64,000 bases of DNA from Achromobacter animicus. GTDB lineage: Bacteria > Pseudomonadota > Gammaproteobacteria > Burkholderiales > Burkholderiaceae_B. The translations under genes were made by a program, and so were the position numbers. This document shows, piece by piece, positions 16,105 through 25,293 of the stretch. The notes beneath the pieces were generated by a model. That model made no database searches. It was not told the DNA's origin and saw only the letters and a program-made list of their open reading frames with translations. The DNA lies in the NCBI RefSeq assembly GCF_902859585.1, contig NZ_CADIJM010000019.1:1-64000 (forward strand), read 5' to 3'. Position 1 is the first letter of the stretch. Every line of letters begins with the position of its first letter.

Positions 16105-17004
16105 ATGCCGAATCGCGAATTGTCCGTACTGGCTTCCGGCTACACCTATCTGGAAGGGTTGCGCTGGCACGAAAACCGCCTGTGGGCCTCGGACTTCTAC
16201 ACGGGGCAGGTCATCACCGTGACGCTCCAGGGGGCGGTGGACCGCGTCTGTCTGGTCCCGCAGCAACCGTCGGGACTGGGTTGGCTGCCCGACGGCCGCC
16301 TGCTGATCTCGTCCATGAAAGACCGCAAGGTGCTGCGGCGCGAGGCGGACGGCACGCTGTCGGTGCATGCCGACCTGTCCGCGCTGACCGGCGGCCATAT
16401 CAATGACATGGTGGTGGACGCGCAGGGCCGCGCCTACGTGGGCAATTTCGGATTCGACATCATGGCGGGCGAACCCGTGCGCACGACGACGCTGGTGCGC
16501 GTGGATCCGGACGGTGTGGCGCAGGTGGTGGCGGACGGCCTGTGCTTTCCCAACGGCTCGTTCATCACGCCCGACGGTAAGACCCTGATCGTCAACGAGA
16601 CCTTCGCCAACCGCATTTCCGAATTCGACATCGAGCCCAACGGCGTGCTGGGGCCGCGCCGCGACTGGGCCAATTTCGGTGAGCTGCCTGAAACCGACGA
16701 CCTGACCGCCGTGATCGCGGCGTCCAAAATCGCGCCGGACGGCGGCGCGCTGGACGAAGAGGGCGCGTTGTGGGTGGGCGACGCCATCGGCAAGCGCATC
16801 GTGCGCGTTGAACGTGGTGGACGGATTCTCGAGCAGATCGACACCGGCGAATTCGGCATCTTCGCGGCCGCGCTGGGCGGACCGGACGGCAAGACGCTTT
16901 TCATGGCGGCCGCGCCGGATTTCGTGGAAGCCAACCGGCGCGCCAAGCCGCAGGCCCGCATCCTGATGACCCGGGTGGATGTGCCGCACGCGGGCAGGCC
17001 CTAG
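16105..17004 (+). CDS. SMP-30/gluconolactonase family protein
   Basis: A 299-residue six-bladed beta-propeller enzyme that hydrolyses sugar or related lactones using one divalent metal. The expected metal ligands are present: Glu17 (YTYLEGLRW), Asn150 (GLCFPNGSF) and Asp212 (APDGGALDEEGALWVGDA), with Asn100 in GGHINDM as the usual substrate-site residue. There is no signal peptide. The gene is monocistronic between the symporter and fba, so the substrate cannot be read from context. Confidence 0.9.
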   Translation: MPNRELSVLASGYTYLEGLRWHENRLWASDFYTGQVITVTLQGAVDRVCLVPQQPSGLGWLPDGRLLISSMKDRKVLRREADGTLSVHADLSALTGGHINDMVVDAQGRAYVGNFGFDIMAGEPVRTTTLVRVDPDGVAQVVADGLCFPNGSFITPDGKTLIVNETFANRISEFDIEPNGVLGPRRDWANFGELPETDDLTAVIAASKIAPDGGALDEEGALWVGDAIGKRIVRVERGGRILEQIDTGEFGIFAAALGGPDGKTLFMAAAPDFVEANRRAKPQARILMTRVDVPHAGRP

Positions 17005-17207
17005 GCCACAAGCGGGGGAAAGCAGGGCAAGGGCGCCGCGGCCGTGGGCCGCATGGGCTGGGCCGCAAGGCGGATATCAGCCGGGCTAGGGCGTCCGGTT
17101 TCACCTGAATGGATAGGATACCGGCCGTTGCAAGACCTTTCTTCGATTCCCCCGTAAAATCACGCCATTCAGCAAGGCTTCAACCATCTCTCAATAGACA
17201 GTACCTA

Positions 17208-17220
17208 AGGAGGACCACTC
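17208..17220 (+). promoter_or_regulatory. Strong ribosome binding site of fba
   Basis: AAGGAGG at about 17209-17215 matches the 16S rRNA tail nearly perfectly and lies 5-6 bp before the fba ATG at 17221. It fits a highly expressed glycolytic gene and fixes the start. Confidence 0.8.
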
Positions 17221-18285
17221 ATGGCCCTAGTCTCCATGCGCCAGTTGCTCGACCACGCCGCCGAGCACGGCTACGGCATTCCGGCTTTCAACGTCAACAA
17301 CCTGGAACAGGTCCAGGCCATCATGGAAGCCGCGGCGGAGACCGACAGCCCGGTGATCATGCAGGCCTCGGCCGGCGCGCGCAAATACGCGGGCGAAGGC
17401 TTCCTGAAGTACCTGATCCAGGCCGCCGTTGAGTCCTACCCGCACATCCCCGTGGTCATGCACCAGGATCACGGCCAATCGCCCAAGATCTGCCAGGGCG
17501 CCATCGACCTGGGCTTCTCCAGCGTCATGATGGACGGCTCGCTGAAAGAAGACGGCAAGACCATCGCCGACTACGACTACAACGTCGAAGTCACCAAGAA
17601 GGTCGTGGACATCGCGCACAAGCTGGGCGTGACCGTCGAAGGCGAACTCGGCTGCCTGGGTTCCCTGGAAACCATGGAAGGCGACAAGGAAGACGGCCAC
17701 GGCGCCGACGGCAAGCTGACCATGGATCAGCTGCTGACCGACCCGGAACAAGCCGCAGACTTCGTGCGCCGCACGCAACTGGACGCCCTGGCAATCGCCA
17801 TCGGCACCAGCCACGGCGCCTACAAGTTCACGCGCAAGCCCACCGGCGACATCCTGTCGATCTCCCGCATCAAGGAAATCCACGCCCGCCTGCCCAACAC
17901 CCACCTGGTGATGCACGGCAGCTCCAGCGTGCCGCAGGAACTGCTGGCCGAGATCCGTGAATTCGGCGGCAACATGAAGGAAACCTACGGCGTGCCCGTC
18001 GAGGAAATCCAGGAAGCCATCAAGTACGGCGTGCGCAAGATCAATATCGACACCGATATCCGTCTGGCCATGACCGGCGCGATCCGCCGCTTCTTCGCCG
18101 AGAACCCTGAAAAGTTCGACCCGCGCGAATACCTCAAGCCCGCCCGCGCCGCCGCCAAGGCGATCTGTGTCGCTCGCTACACGGAATTCGGCACCGCCGG
18201 CAACGCCAGCAAGATCAAGCCGCTGCCGCTGACCGAAATCGCCGCGCAGTACGCCTCGGGCAAGCTGTCGCAAGTGGTGCAATAA
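17221..18285 (+). CDS. fba: Fructose-bisphosphate aldolase, class II
   Basis: A 354-residue zinc-dependent class II aldolase that interconverts fructose-1,6-bisphosphate with dihydroxyacetone phosphate and glyceraldehyde-3-phosphate. The zinc/catalytic segment HQDHG lies at residues 81-85, SSVMMDGS follows near residue 100, and the phosphate-binding HGSSSVP segment is further on. Length and sequence fit the Calvin-type class IIA enzyme of Betaproteobacteria. It has its own strong ribosome binding site and ends in two hairpins, so it is probably transcribed separately from purC. Confidence 0.97.
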   Translation: MALVSMRQLLDHAAEHGYGIPAFNVNNLEQVQAIMEAAAETDSPVIMQASAGARKYAGEGFLKYLIQAAVESYPHIPVVMHQDHGQSPKICQGAIDLGFSSVMMDGSLKEDGKTIADYDYNVEVTKKVVDIAHKLGVTVEGELGCLGSLETMEGDKEDGHGADGKLTMDQLLTDPEQAADFVRRTQLDALAIAIGTSHGAYKFTRKPTGDILSISRIKEIHARLPNTHLVMHGSSSVPQELLAEIREFGGNMKETYGVPVEEIQEAIKYGVRKINIDTDIRLAMTGAIRRFFAENPEKFDPREYLKPARAAAKAICVARYTEFGTAGNASKIKPLPLTEIAAQYASGKLSQVVQ

Positions 18286-18298
18286 GGTCCACGCCCAT

Positions 18299-18363
18299 GC
18301 CGCCTTCTTGCGAAGGCGGCGCAGGCAGAAAAAGAGCTGGTCCTCGCGGGCCAGCTCTTTTTG
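18299..18363 (+). terminator. Double hairpin terminator after fba
   Basis: Two stem-loops in series. GCCGCCTTC-TTGC-GAAGGCGGC (18299-18320) is followed by AAAGAGCTGG/CCAGCTCTTT (18331-18360) with a T-rich end. The second is a classic intrinsic terminator and may also act on the convergent GFA gene at 18391. Confidence 0.85.
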
Positions 18364-18390
18364 TTTTTGCGGCCATGACGGACGCGCGTC

Positions 18391-18843
18391 CTACCCCGGC
18401 GAATTCTTCCCGAAGCTCGGCACCGACCGATCCACGTGATGCCATGACGGCGCCGAGTCCGTCCACAGGCTTGCCTGGGAATGAAACGCTTCGGGGTCAT
18501 CCAGCGACCCTGCGCGCACGACTTCGTAGCCCATGCCTTCCGAATTGCCGAACAGCGGCGTGCCACACGCCGCACAGAAGCTGCGCATGACGGTGTGGCC
18601 GGAGTCGCCCTGGTAGCGGTGTTCCTTGGGTTGTCCGCGCAGCAGCGTGACGGCGCCCGCGGGAAAGATCAGGGCGTGGGCCGGCGCGCCGCCGCTGGAG
18701 TACTGGCAGTCGCGGCAGTGACAGGTGGCGGCGGTGATGGGCTCGTCGGTGAGGGCGTAGCGGATGGCGCCGCACTGGCAGCCGCCTGTCATGTGGACCT
18801 GCGCGTCGGCGTGGGGCATGCGTTTGGGGGAAGCATCCTGCAT
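18391..18843 (-). CDS. GFA/CENP-V family zinc protein (second copy)
   Basis: A 150-residue GFA-family protein with the full cysteine set: GGCQCGAIRY at about residues 20-29, CHCRDCQ, and FCAACGTPLF. The family binds zinc; enzymatic activity on glutathione adducts has been proposed but is unproven for most members. It is more typical of the family than the copy at 8149 and is not closely similar to it, so they are old paralogues. It is single on the minus strand between fba and purC. Confidence 0.88.
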   Translation of the reverse strand: MQDASPKRMPHADAQVHMTGGCQCGAIRYALTDEPITAATCHCRDCQYSSGGAPAHALIFPAGAVTLLRGQPKEHRYQGDSGHTVMRSFCAACGTPLFGNSEGMGYEVVRAGSLDDPEAFHSQASLWTDSAPSWHHVDRSVPSFGKNSPG

Positions 18844-19086
18844 ACGGCTTTGTCTCCGGGCGGTGTTGCGCCGTGACGCTCGGGGCGGCCGGCGCGAATC
18901 ATGGATGGGAAAGAAAGCCTACCCCGCGCCCGGAGCGGCGGCAAGACGAACTTATTTGCAGTAATCTATGCGCTTTGCGGAAGCTGCCGTCCGGCGCCGC
19001 CTCCGCCTGGTGCCCGATTTCGTTTCCCTTCCCGCCCTGGCGCCTGCCCGCGGCGGGAATGTTCATTTTTGCCATAGGCCATTCCC

Positions 19087-19968
19087 GTGACTTCTGCTTT
19101 GCATGAATCCAGCATCAAGTCCCTGCCGCTGCTGGGACGCGGCAAGGTGCGCGATATGTACGCGGTCGGCGACGACAAGTTGCTGATCGTCGCGTCGGAT
19201 CGCATCTCCGCATTTGACGTGATCCTTGACGACCCCATTCCCGGCAAGGGACAGGTGCTGACCGAACTGACCGAATTCTGGTTGCAGAAGCTGTCGCACA
19301 TCCTGCCCAACCACTCGACCGGCGTGAAGCCCGAAGACGTGGTGGCGCCCGACGAAGTGGATCAGGTGCGCGGCCGCGCCGTGGTGGTCAAGCGTCTGAA
19401 GCCCATCCTGGTGGAAGCGGTTGCCCGCGGCTACCTGATCGGTTCGGGCTGGAAGGACTACCAGGCGACCGGCGCGGTTTGCGGCATCAAGCTGCCGGCC
19501 GGCCTGCAGCAGGCCAGCAAGCTGCCCGAGCCCATCTTCACGCCCGCCGCCAAGGCCGAGTTCGGCATGCACGACGAGAACGTGGACTTCGCGCACGTGG
19601 TCAAGGAAGTCGGCCAGGAAATGGCCGAGCGCATCCGCGACGTGACGCTCAAGCTGTACGCCGAAGCCGCCGCCTTTGCCGCCACCAAGGGCATCATCAT
19701 CGCCGACACCAAGTTCGAGTTCGGCCTGGACGACAACGGCACGCTGCACCTGATGGACGAAGTGCTGACGCCCGATTCGTCGCGCTTCTGGCCCGCCGAC
19801 GGCTACCGCGTCGGCATCAGCCCCCCGTCGTTCGACAAGCAGTTCGTGCGCGACTGGCTCGAGACGCAAACGTGGGACAAGACCCCGCCCGCGCCGCGCC
19901 TGCCGCAGGAAGTGCTGGAAAAGACGGCCGCGAAATACCGCGAAGCCCTGGACCGCCTGATCGCCTGA
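19087..19968 (+). CDS. purC: Phosphoribosylaminoimidazole-succinocarboxamide synthase
   Basis: A 293-residue SAICAR synthase that joins CAIR and aspartate in purine synthesis, using ATP. The N-terminal [22 protein letters not shown] motif, the [16 protein letters not shown] segment and DTKFEFG are all typical. The start is a GTG at 19087; there is no in-frame ATG near the N-terminus. It belongs to the purine group completed by purE and purK just downstream, interrupted only by DUF5993 and dsbB. An 8 bp tandem repeat overlaps its stop codon. Confidence 0.96.
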   Translation: MTSALHESSIKSLPLLGRGKVRDMYAVGDDKLLIVASDRISAFDVILDDPIPGKGQVLTELTEFWLQKLSHILPNHSTGVKPEDVVAPDEVDQVRGRAVVVKRLKPILVEAVARGYLIGSGWKDYQATGAVCGIKLPAGLQQASKLPEPIFTPAAKAEFGMHDENVDFAHVVKEVGQEMAERIRDVTLKLYAEAAAFAATKGIIIADTKFEFGLDDNGTLHLMDEVLTPDSSRFWPADGYRVGISPPSFDKQFVRDWLETQTWDKTPPAPRLPQEVLEKTAAKYREALDRLIA

Positions 19969-19980
19969 TCGCCTGATCGC
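19956..19980. repeat. Three tandem copies of an 8 bp unit at the purC stop
   Basis: CCTGATCG is repeated three times in tandem across the last codons and stop of purC. Gain or loss of a copy would leave the stop or extend the tail by a few residues. Confidence 0.7.
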
Positions 19981-19990
19981 GTCCACACCA

Positions 19991-20023
19991 AAAAAGCCGC
20001 TCGTCGTCCGAGCGGTTTTTTTT
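19991..20023 (+). terminator. Intrinsic terminator of purC
   Basis: An A-run, GCCGCTCG, a short loop, CGAGCGGT and a T-run form a strong classic intrinsic terminator beginning about 20 bp after the purC stop. Confidence 0.88.
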
Positions 20024-20163
20024 CGCCGGCAGGTCTTGACGTGGCGCCGCAGGCTGACGCAACCCCTCGGGCAAACCCGCATTTTCAGCGCGAAATTATT
20101 TCGGATTGTTACGCTATACTCGACCGCTGCTTGATACGGGATTTCCGAGAAAAGGAGCGCCGC

Positions 20164-20322
20164 ATGGTGATGATGCTGCCCTTTGTGACTGGGACGCTGG
20201 CAGTATGGTTTGGGCTCGTGGGCCGGCGCCGTCCGTGCGTTACCTTCTGGCTGCTGACCCTGGCCATCTTCGCCGCCTGGTGCAAATACCACATGACCAG
20301 TCCGCTGGCGATGTCCCTGTGA
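20164..20322 (+). CDS. DUF5993-like small membrane protein
   Basis: A 52-residue membrane protein beginning MVMMLPFVTG with two hydrophobic segments (about residues 4-20 and 27-42) separated by a basic GRRRP turn and ending MTSPLAMSL. The pattern fits the small DUF5993 family, which is typically found next to dsbB. An AAAAGGAG ribosome binding site stands about 7 bp before the ATG at 20164 and decides the start against longer in-frame options. It carries one cysteine in the second segment (AAWCKYH). dsbB follows 10 bp later, so they are surely one operon; a role as DsbB helper or stabiliser is inference. Confidence 0.75.
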   Translation: MVMMLPFVTGTLAVWFGLVGRRRPCVTFWLLTLAIFAAWCKYHMTSPLAMSL

Positions 20323-20332
20323 AGCGGCAGCG

Positions 20333-20905
20333 ATGATCTTTTCCAGCAATCCGGCGCGCGGCTCGCGCATCCTCAATGCCCTGGCGCTGCTCGGGGTCAC
20401 CGGCATCCTCTGCATCGCCTTCGCCTGGCAATTCGCCTACGACGAATTGCCGTGCCCGCTATGCCTGCTGCAGCGCGTGGCGCTGATCCTTGCGGGTGTG
20501 GGTTTCCTCTTGAACCTGCGACTCGGACCGTCGCCGATGCACTATGCGATGAGCATTGCCGGCGCGCTGGCCGGCATGCTGGCCGCGGGACGCCAGGTGC
20601 TGCTGCACATTGCCCCGGGCGACGCGGGCTACGGCACGCCCTTTCTGGGCGTGCACTTCTATACCTGGGCGTTCGTTGCCTTCACGGCGATCATCGTGTT
20701 CTGCGTCGTCATGCTGTGCGTGGACCGCAAGTGGGGCGACAGCATGCTCAAAAAGCCCGTCTCGATGCTGGGCATGGTGGTCATGGCCCTGTTTTTCGTC
20801 GTCGCCCTGGCCAATGCCGGCAGCACCACGCTGCAGTGCGGTTTCGGACCGTGCCCGGACGATCCGGTCACCTACCTTTGGCTGAAAAGCGCCACGTTGC
20901 CGTAG
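20333..20905 (+). CDS. dsbB: DsbB-type disulfide bond formation protein, atypical cysteine layout
   Basis: A 190-residue quinone-linked oxidase of DsbA in the inner membrane. The N-terminal half is typical: first membrane segment, then CPLC at residues 41-44 with LLQR. The second periplasmic loop (about residues 91-108), which in E. coli DsbB carries Cys104 and Cys130, has no cysteine. Instead there is an extra hydrophobic segment at about 143-163 and a tail with Cys169 and Cys174 (LQCGFGPCPDD), probably in the periplasm. Cys124 and Cys129 lie within membrane segment four. The gene is coupled to DUF5993. The family is secure; the relocated cysteine pair is my reading of the topology. Confidence 0.88.
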   Translation: MIFSSNPARGSRILNALALLGVTGILCIAFAWQFAYDELPCPLCLLQRVALILAGVGFLLNLRLGPSPMHYAMSIAGALAGMLAAGRQVLLHIAPGDAGYGTPFLGVHFYTWAFVAFTAIIVFCVVMLCVDRKWGDSMLKKPVSMLGMVVMALFFVVALANAGSTTLQCGFGPCPDDPVTYLWLKSATLP

Positions 20906-21008
20906 CAGTCTTCAGCGCCGGGTAAAATAGCGGGTTTCGCGGGCCGGTCCCGCGGTCCCCCGACATTTCGCGGCGCGTGCGCCGTGTCTCAACTACTAGA
21001 CACCGGTT

Positions 21009-21530
21009 ATGACAGACCAGACTTCCGCAGCGGCGCAAGCCTCCCCCGTGGTGGGCGTGATTATGGGATCTTCCAGCGATTGGGAGGTCATGAAGCACGC
21101 GGTGACGATGCTGGAGGATTTCGGCGTGGCCTACGAGGCGCGCGTCATCTCCGCGCACCGCATGCCGCAGGACATGGCCGAGTACGGCGCCGCGGCGCAC
21201 CAGCGCGGCTTGCGCGGCATCATCGCCGGCGCCGGCGGCGCGGCGCACCTGCCGGGCATGATGGCTGCCCTGACCGAAGTGCCGGTGTTCGGCGTGCCGG
21301 TCCCCTCCAAATACCTGCGCGGCGAAGACTCGCTGCTGTCCATCGTGCAGATGCCCAAGGGCGTGCCGGTGGCCACCTTTGCCATCGGCGAAGCCGGCGC
21401 CGCCAACGCCGCGCTGCACGTGATCGCCACGCTGGCGGGCACCGATGCCGGCCTGCACGCAAAGCTGGTGGCGTTCCGCGCCCGCCAGACGCAGGTCGCG
21501 CGCGACATGAAGGTTCCGCCCGAGGCCTGA
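21009..21530 (+). CDS. purE: N5-carboxyaminoimidazole ribonucleotide mutase
   Basis: A 173-residue class I PurE that converts N5-CAIR to CAIR in purine synthesis. Typical motifs are [26 protein letters not shown] and [13 protein letters not shown]. The protein forms octamers in other bacteria. It lies directly before purK, which begins 6 bp after its stop, so the two are translated from one message. The first ATG (21009) is used; eight polar residues precede the core. Confidence 0.96.
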   Translation: MTDQTSAAAQASPVVGVIMGSSSDWEVMKHAVTMLEDFGVAYEARVISAHRMPQDMAEYGAAAHQRGLRGIIAGAGGAAHLPGMMAALTEVPVFGVPVPSKYLRGEDSLLSIVQMPKGVPVATFAIGEAGAANAALHVIATLAGTDAGLHAKLVAFRARQTQVARDMKVPPEA

Positions 21531-21535
21531 TCCGA

Positions 21536-22726
21536 ATGACTCAATCGACTCCTTTCCTCATCGCGCCCGGCGGCTGGCTGGGCATGCTGGGCGGCGGCCA
21601 ACTGGGCCGCATGTTCTGTCACGCCGCGCAAAGCCTTGGCTACAAGGTCGCGGTGCTGGACCCGGCCGCAGAATGCCCGGCCGGCATGGTGGCCGACCTG
21701 CACATCCAGGCCGCCTATGACGACGAGGCCGGTCTGGCCCGCCTGGCGCAGACGTGCCAGGCCGTCACCACCGAATTCGAAAACGTTCCCGCAGACAGCC
21801 TGCGCGCGCTGGCGACCCAATGCCGCGTCAGCCCGGCTGGCGACGCCGTGGCCATCGTGCAGGACCGCATCGCTGAAAAGACCTTCATTGCCGCGCAAGG
21901 CATCCCGGTCGCGCCGCACGCCGCCATCCGCAGCGAAGCCGATCTGAACGCCGCATCAGACGCGCTGTTCCCCGGCATCCTCAAGGTGGCGCGCCTGGGA
22001 TACGACGGCAAGGGCCAAGCTCGCATCAACACGCGCGAAGAGGCGATTGCCGCTTTCGCGGAATTCGGCGGTGTGGCTTGCGTGCTGGAAGCGCTGATGC
22101 CGCTGGATTACGAAATCTCGGTCGTGCTGGCGCGCGGCTTTGATGGTGCCAGCGTGGTGTTTCCCGTGGCGCGCAACGTGCATGTCGACGGCATCCTCGC
22201 CGTGTCCACCGCGGCGCCCGTGCAGCAGGACGCGGCCCACGCCGAACGCCAGGCCCGCGCCACCGAAGCCGCGCAGGCCATCGCGCAGGGGCTGGGCTAT
22301 CACGGCGTGCTGTGCGTGGAATTCTTCGTGCTCAAGGACGGCAGTCTGATCGTCAACGAGATCGCGCCGCGTCCGCACAACAGCGGCCACTACACGATCG
22401 ACGCCTGCGTCACCAGCCAGTTCGAGCAGCAGGCGCGCGCCATGGCCGGCCTGCCGCTGGGCGGCACCGACCTGCTGGCGCCCGCCGTCATGCTGAACAT
22501 CCTGGGCGACATCTGGTACGCCGGCGCAACGGGTGACGCCCAACGCGAGCCCGATTGGGCGGCCGCGCTGGCCGTGCCCTCGGCCAAGCTGCACCTGTAC
22601 GGCAAGCGCGAGGCGCGCCGTGGCCGCAAGATGGGCCACATCACGATCGTGGCATCCACCTTGCAGCAGGCCCGCGACGACGCTGCCCGCGTGGCCGCCG
22701 CGCTGGGCATGCAGGCGCCCGAGTAA
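21536..22726 (+). CDS. purK: N5-carboxyaminoimidazole ribonucleotide synthase
   Basis: A 396-residue ATP-grasp enzyme that carboxylates AIR to N5-CAIR, the substrate of PurE. The N-terminal MLGGGQLGRMFCHAA motif, the VARLGYDGKGQ ATP-binding segment and EIAPRPHNSGHYTIDAC are all characteristic. The ATG at 21536 is chosen because the family begins just before the GGGQLGRM motif; the frame stays open far upstream but overlaps purE there. It is followed 11 bp later by the Sua5 gene, probably in the same operon. Confidence 0.96.
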   Translation: MTQSTPFLIAPGGWLGMLGGGQLGRMFCHAAQSLGYKVAVLDPAAECPAGMVADLHIQAAYDDEAGLARLAQTCQAVTTEFENVPADSLRALATQCRVSPAGDAVAIVQDRIAEKTFIAAQGIPVAPHAAIRSEADLNAASDALFPGILKVARLGYDGKGQARINTREEAIAAFAEFGGVACVLEALMPLDYEISVVLARGFDGASVVFPVARNVHVDGILAVSTAAPVQQDAAHAERQARATEAAQAIAQGLGYHGVLCVEFFVLKDGSLIVNEIAPRPHNSGHYTIDACVTSQFEQQARAMAGLPLGGTDLLAPAVMLNILGDIWYAGATGDAQREPDWAAALAVPSAKLHLYGKREARRGRKMGHITIVASTLQQARDDAARVAAALGMQAPE

Positions 22727-22737
22727 ACGGCAAACCG

Positions 22738-23787
22738 ATGTCTTCATCTCCGTCCGCCTCCGCCAGCGCCGCGGAAATCGCCCACGCCGCCCAGCGCATG
22801 CTGGACGGCGAACTGGCCGCCTTTCCGACCGAGACCGTCTACGGCCTGGGCGCGGACGCTGAAAACCCGCAGGCCGTCGCCAAGATCTACGCGGCCAAGG
22901 GCCGGCCCTCGAACCATCCCGTCATCGTGCATATTGCGCCTCACGGCGACGTGGCGTATTGGGCGGCGAATGTGCCGCCTGAAGCGCAACTGTTGATCGA
23001 CGCGTTCTGGCCGGGTCCGCTGACCTTGATCCTGAAGCGCGCGCCGCACATCGTCGACACGGTGAGCGGCGGGCAGGACAGCATCGGCATCCGTTGTCCG
23101 TCGCATCCGGTGGCGCAGGCGCTGCTGGCGGCGTTTGCGGCAGGCAAGCCGAACGGGCAGGGCGGGGTGGCGGCGCCATCGGCCAACAAGTTCGGCCAGG
23201 TGTCGCCCACCCGCGCCGAGCACGTCCGTAACGAGTTCCCCGACGAAGTCGCGGCCGGCATGCCCGTGCTGGAAGGCGGCGCGTCGGACGTTGGCATCGA
23301 ATCCACCATTCTCGACCTGTCGCGCCTGGATCGCGGCGCGGGGCCCGTGCTGCTGCGGCCCGGCCACATCAGCGCCGCGCAGATCGAGGCCGTGCTGGGC
23401 GTGCAGGTCTTTGCGCCCGACGCCGCGGCGCCGCGCGCGTCCGGCACGTTGAAGGCCCATTACGCGCCGCGCACGCCGCTGGAACTGGCCAACGAGGCCC
23501 GCATGAACGATGTGCTGGCCGGACGCAATCTGCCCGAAGGCCGCGTGGTGCTGGTGGCCTACGGCCCGCAACCCGCCGCAGCCGATCCCCGCGTGCAGTG
23601 GCAACCGGTATCCGCGGACCCGGCGCGCTATGCGCAGGCGCTGTACGGCCTGCTGCGCGATCTGGATGGTCAGGGCTATGCGCGCATCATTGTGCAGGCG
23701 CCGCCCGCCACCGATGACTGGCACGCGGTCAACGACCGCATCGGCCGCGCCGCCGCGGCCTTCACGCTGGACACCACCGGCCTGTAA
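22738..23787 (+). CDS. L-threonylcarbamoyladenylate synthase (Sua5 type)
   Basis: A 349-residue Sua5/YrdC-family protein that makes the threonylcarbamoyl-AMP used for t6A modification of ANN-decoding tRNAs. The YrdC domain occupies about residues 10-210 with AAFPTETVYGLGADA, KGRPSNHPVIVHI and APSANKFGQVSPT. The C-terminal Sua5 domain (about 235-349, starting near GTLKAHYAPRTPLEL) marks the long Sua5 form rather than short YrdC/TsaC. The ATG at 22738 gives a serine-rich start; it is likely co-transcribed with purE and purK. Confidence 0.93.
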   Translation: MSSSPSASASAAEIAHAAQRMLDGELAAFPTETVYGLGADAENPQAVAKIYAAKGRPSNHPVIVHIAPHGDVAYWAANVPPEAQLLIDAFWPGPLTLILKRAPHIVDTVSGGQDSIGIRCPSHPVAQALLAAFAAGKPNGQGGVAAPSANKFGQVSPTRAEHVRNEFPDEVAAGMPVLEGGASDVGIESTILDLSRLDRGAGPVLLRPGHISAAQIEAVLGVQVFAPDAAAPRASGTLKAHYAPRTPLELANEARMNDVLAGRNLPEGRVVLVAYGPQPAAADPRVQWQPVSADPARYAQALYGLLRDLDGQGYARIIVQAPPATDDWHAVNDRIGRAAAAFTLDTTGL

Positions 23788-23799
23788 CCTGCCGGCCGC

Positions 23800-24627
23800 T
23801 CACGCGGCCAGGAATTCCCCGATCCGTTCCACGGCCTGCCGCAAAGGCGGCAGGAAGTCATCCTGCAGGCGGCTGAGCGGCACGCGCGCCGCCTTCACGC
23901 TGACATTCACCGCCCCGCAGGCCTTGCCGCTGGCCGATCGCACGGCCACCGAGATCGCGCGCACATTCAATTCCAGTTCCTGGTCGACGACCGCATAGCC
24001 CTGCTCGCGGATGCGCGCCAGTTCCGCGCGCAGCTTTGCCTCGGTGGTCAGCGTGAACTCGGTATAGGGCTGCAGGTCGGTCGCCGCGAAATACCGCGCC
24101 AGCGCAGGCTCCGGCAGTTCCGCCAGCAGTACGCGCCCGATCGACGTGCAATACGCGGGCAGGCGGCTTCCCAACCCCATCGACGTGGCCAGCAGACGGT
24201 TCACCTCGGACCGCGCGAGGTAAAGCATTTCGTGGCCTTCCATGATGGCGAGCGCGCAGGTCTCGTTCACGGTCGCGCTCAATTCTTCCAGCACCGGCTG
24301 CGCCAGCGAAACGAACGGCGTGGACGAAAAGTACGCGTAGCCCAGCCCCAGAATGCGCGGCGTCAGCACGTAGAGCCTGCCGTGCTGCTCGGCCATGCCC
24401 AAGAGGATCAGCGTGTGCAGGCAGCGTTGCACGACGGCGCGCGGCAGGCCGGCGCGCCGGCTCAGTTCGGCCGCGGTCTGCGGATGGCGGCGCGTGCCGA
24501 AGGCGCGGATGACGTGCAGGCCGCGCGCCAGCGTCAGCATATAGTCCGGATCGCCGCGCAACTGGTCCGGATGGTCTTCGGCCGTGGGCGGCGCGGCGTA
24601 GCCGGGAGCGGGCAGGTTGGGCAGCAT
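23800..24627 (-). CDS. IclR family transcriptional regulator, PcaR-like
   Basis: A 275-residue IclR-family protein with an N-terminal winged helix (about residues 28-90, including TAAELSRRAGLPRAVVQRCLHTL) and a C-terminal effector domain with the GLGSRLPAYCTSIGRVLLA segment typical of PcaR/PobR-like members. It overlaps the pcaJ stop by one base (TGATG), so it is the last gene of the bug-pcaIJ operon and probably regulates it in response to beta-ketoadipate or a relative. Having the regulator at the operon end is a little unusual but compatible with autoregulation. Confidence 0.9.
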   Translation of the reverse strand: MLPNLPAPGYAAPPTAEDHPDQLRGDPDYMLTLARGLHVIRAFGTRRHPQTAAELSRRAGLPRAVVQRCLHTLILLGMAEQHGRLYVLTPRILGLGYAYFSSTPFVSLAQPVLEELSATVNETCALAIMEGHEMLYLARSEVNRLLATSMGLGSRLPAYCTSIGRVLLAELPEPALARYFAATDLQPYTEFTLTTEAKLRAELARIREQGYAVVDQELELNVRAISVAVRSASGKACGAVNVSVKAARVPLSRLQDDFLPPLRQAVERIGEFLAA

Positions 24628-25268
24628 CAGGCTGCGCGCAGGGGCGCGCCGGTGCGCGTCTGCAGTTCGGTTAGCGTCATGCCGTCGATCATATCCCGGA
24701 CCACCAGGCCGTCTGGCGTGACGTCGATGACCGCGAGGTCCGTGTAGATGCGGTCCACCACGCCCGCGCCGGTCAGCGGATAGGTGCAGCGCTCGACGAT
24801 CTTGGGATCACCGTTCTTGCTGTTGTGCTCCATCATGATGAACACGCTGCGCGCGCCCACGGCCAGATCCATCGCGCCGCCGACGGCCGGCGCTTCGCCG
24901 GGCTTGTTCAGCGACCAGTTCGCCAGATCGCCGTTGGCCGCAACCTGCATGCCGCCCATCACGCAGATGTCCAGATGGCCGCCGCGCATCATCGCGAACG
25001 AGTCCGCGTGATGGAAATACGAGCCGCCGGTCAGCAGGGTCACCGGTTGCTTGCCGGCGTTGATGAGGTCCAGGTTGATGTCGGCCTCGGCCGGGGGCGG
25101 CCCCATGCCGAGGATGCCGTTCTCGCTGTGCAGCACGATCTCTCGGCCCTCGGGTAGATGGGCGGCCACCAGCACCGGCATGCCGATGCCGAGGTTCACG
25201 TAGCTGCCGTCGGGAATGTCCAAGGCCAGGCGGCGCGCCATGGCTTCGCGGGTCAGGGGATGAAACAT
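24627..25268 (-). CDS. pcaJ: 3-oxoadipate CoA-transferase subunit B
   Basis: A 213-residue beta subunit of a class I CoA-transferase. The catalytic glutamate is Glu49 in LHSENGILGMGP, and the glycine-rich LNIGIGMPVL-like segment (YVNLGIGMPVLVA) precedes it. Sequence and pairing with the subunit at 25294 fit 3-oxoadipate:succinyl-CoA transferase of the beta-ketoadipate pathway; acetoacetate transferases (ScoAB, AtoDA) are the main alternative. It begins 25 bp after pcaI. Confidence 0.88.
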   Translation of the reverse strand: MFHPLTREAMARRLALDIPDGSYVNLGIGMPVLVAAHLPEGREIVLHSENGILGMGPPPAEADINLDLINAGKQPVTLLTGGSYFHHADSFAMMRGGHLDICVMGGMQVAANGDLANWSLNKPGEAPAVGGAMDLAVGARSVFIMMEHNSKNGDPKIVERCTYPLTGAGVVDRIYTDLAVIDVTPDGLVVRDMIDGMTLTELQTRTGAPLRAA

Positions 25269-25293
25269 GCGGACTCCTTCAAGCGGAATGGCG

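Noticed and set aside
17227-18282. A 351-codon minus-strand frame opposite fba
   Set aside because: It is a perfect shadow of fba, created by codon bias; fba itself is unmistakable.
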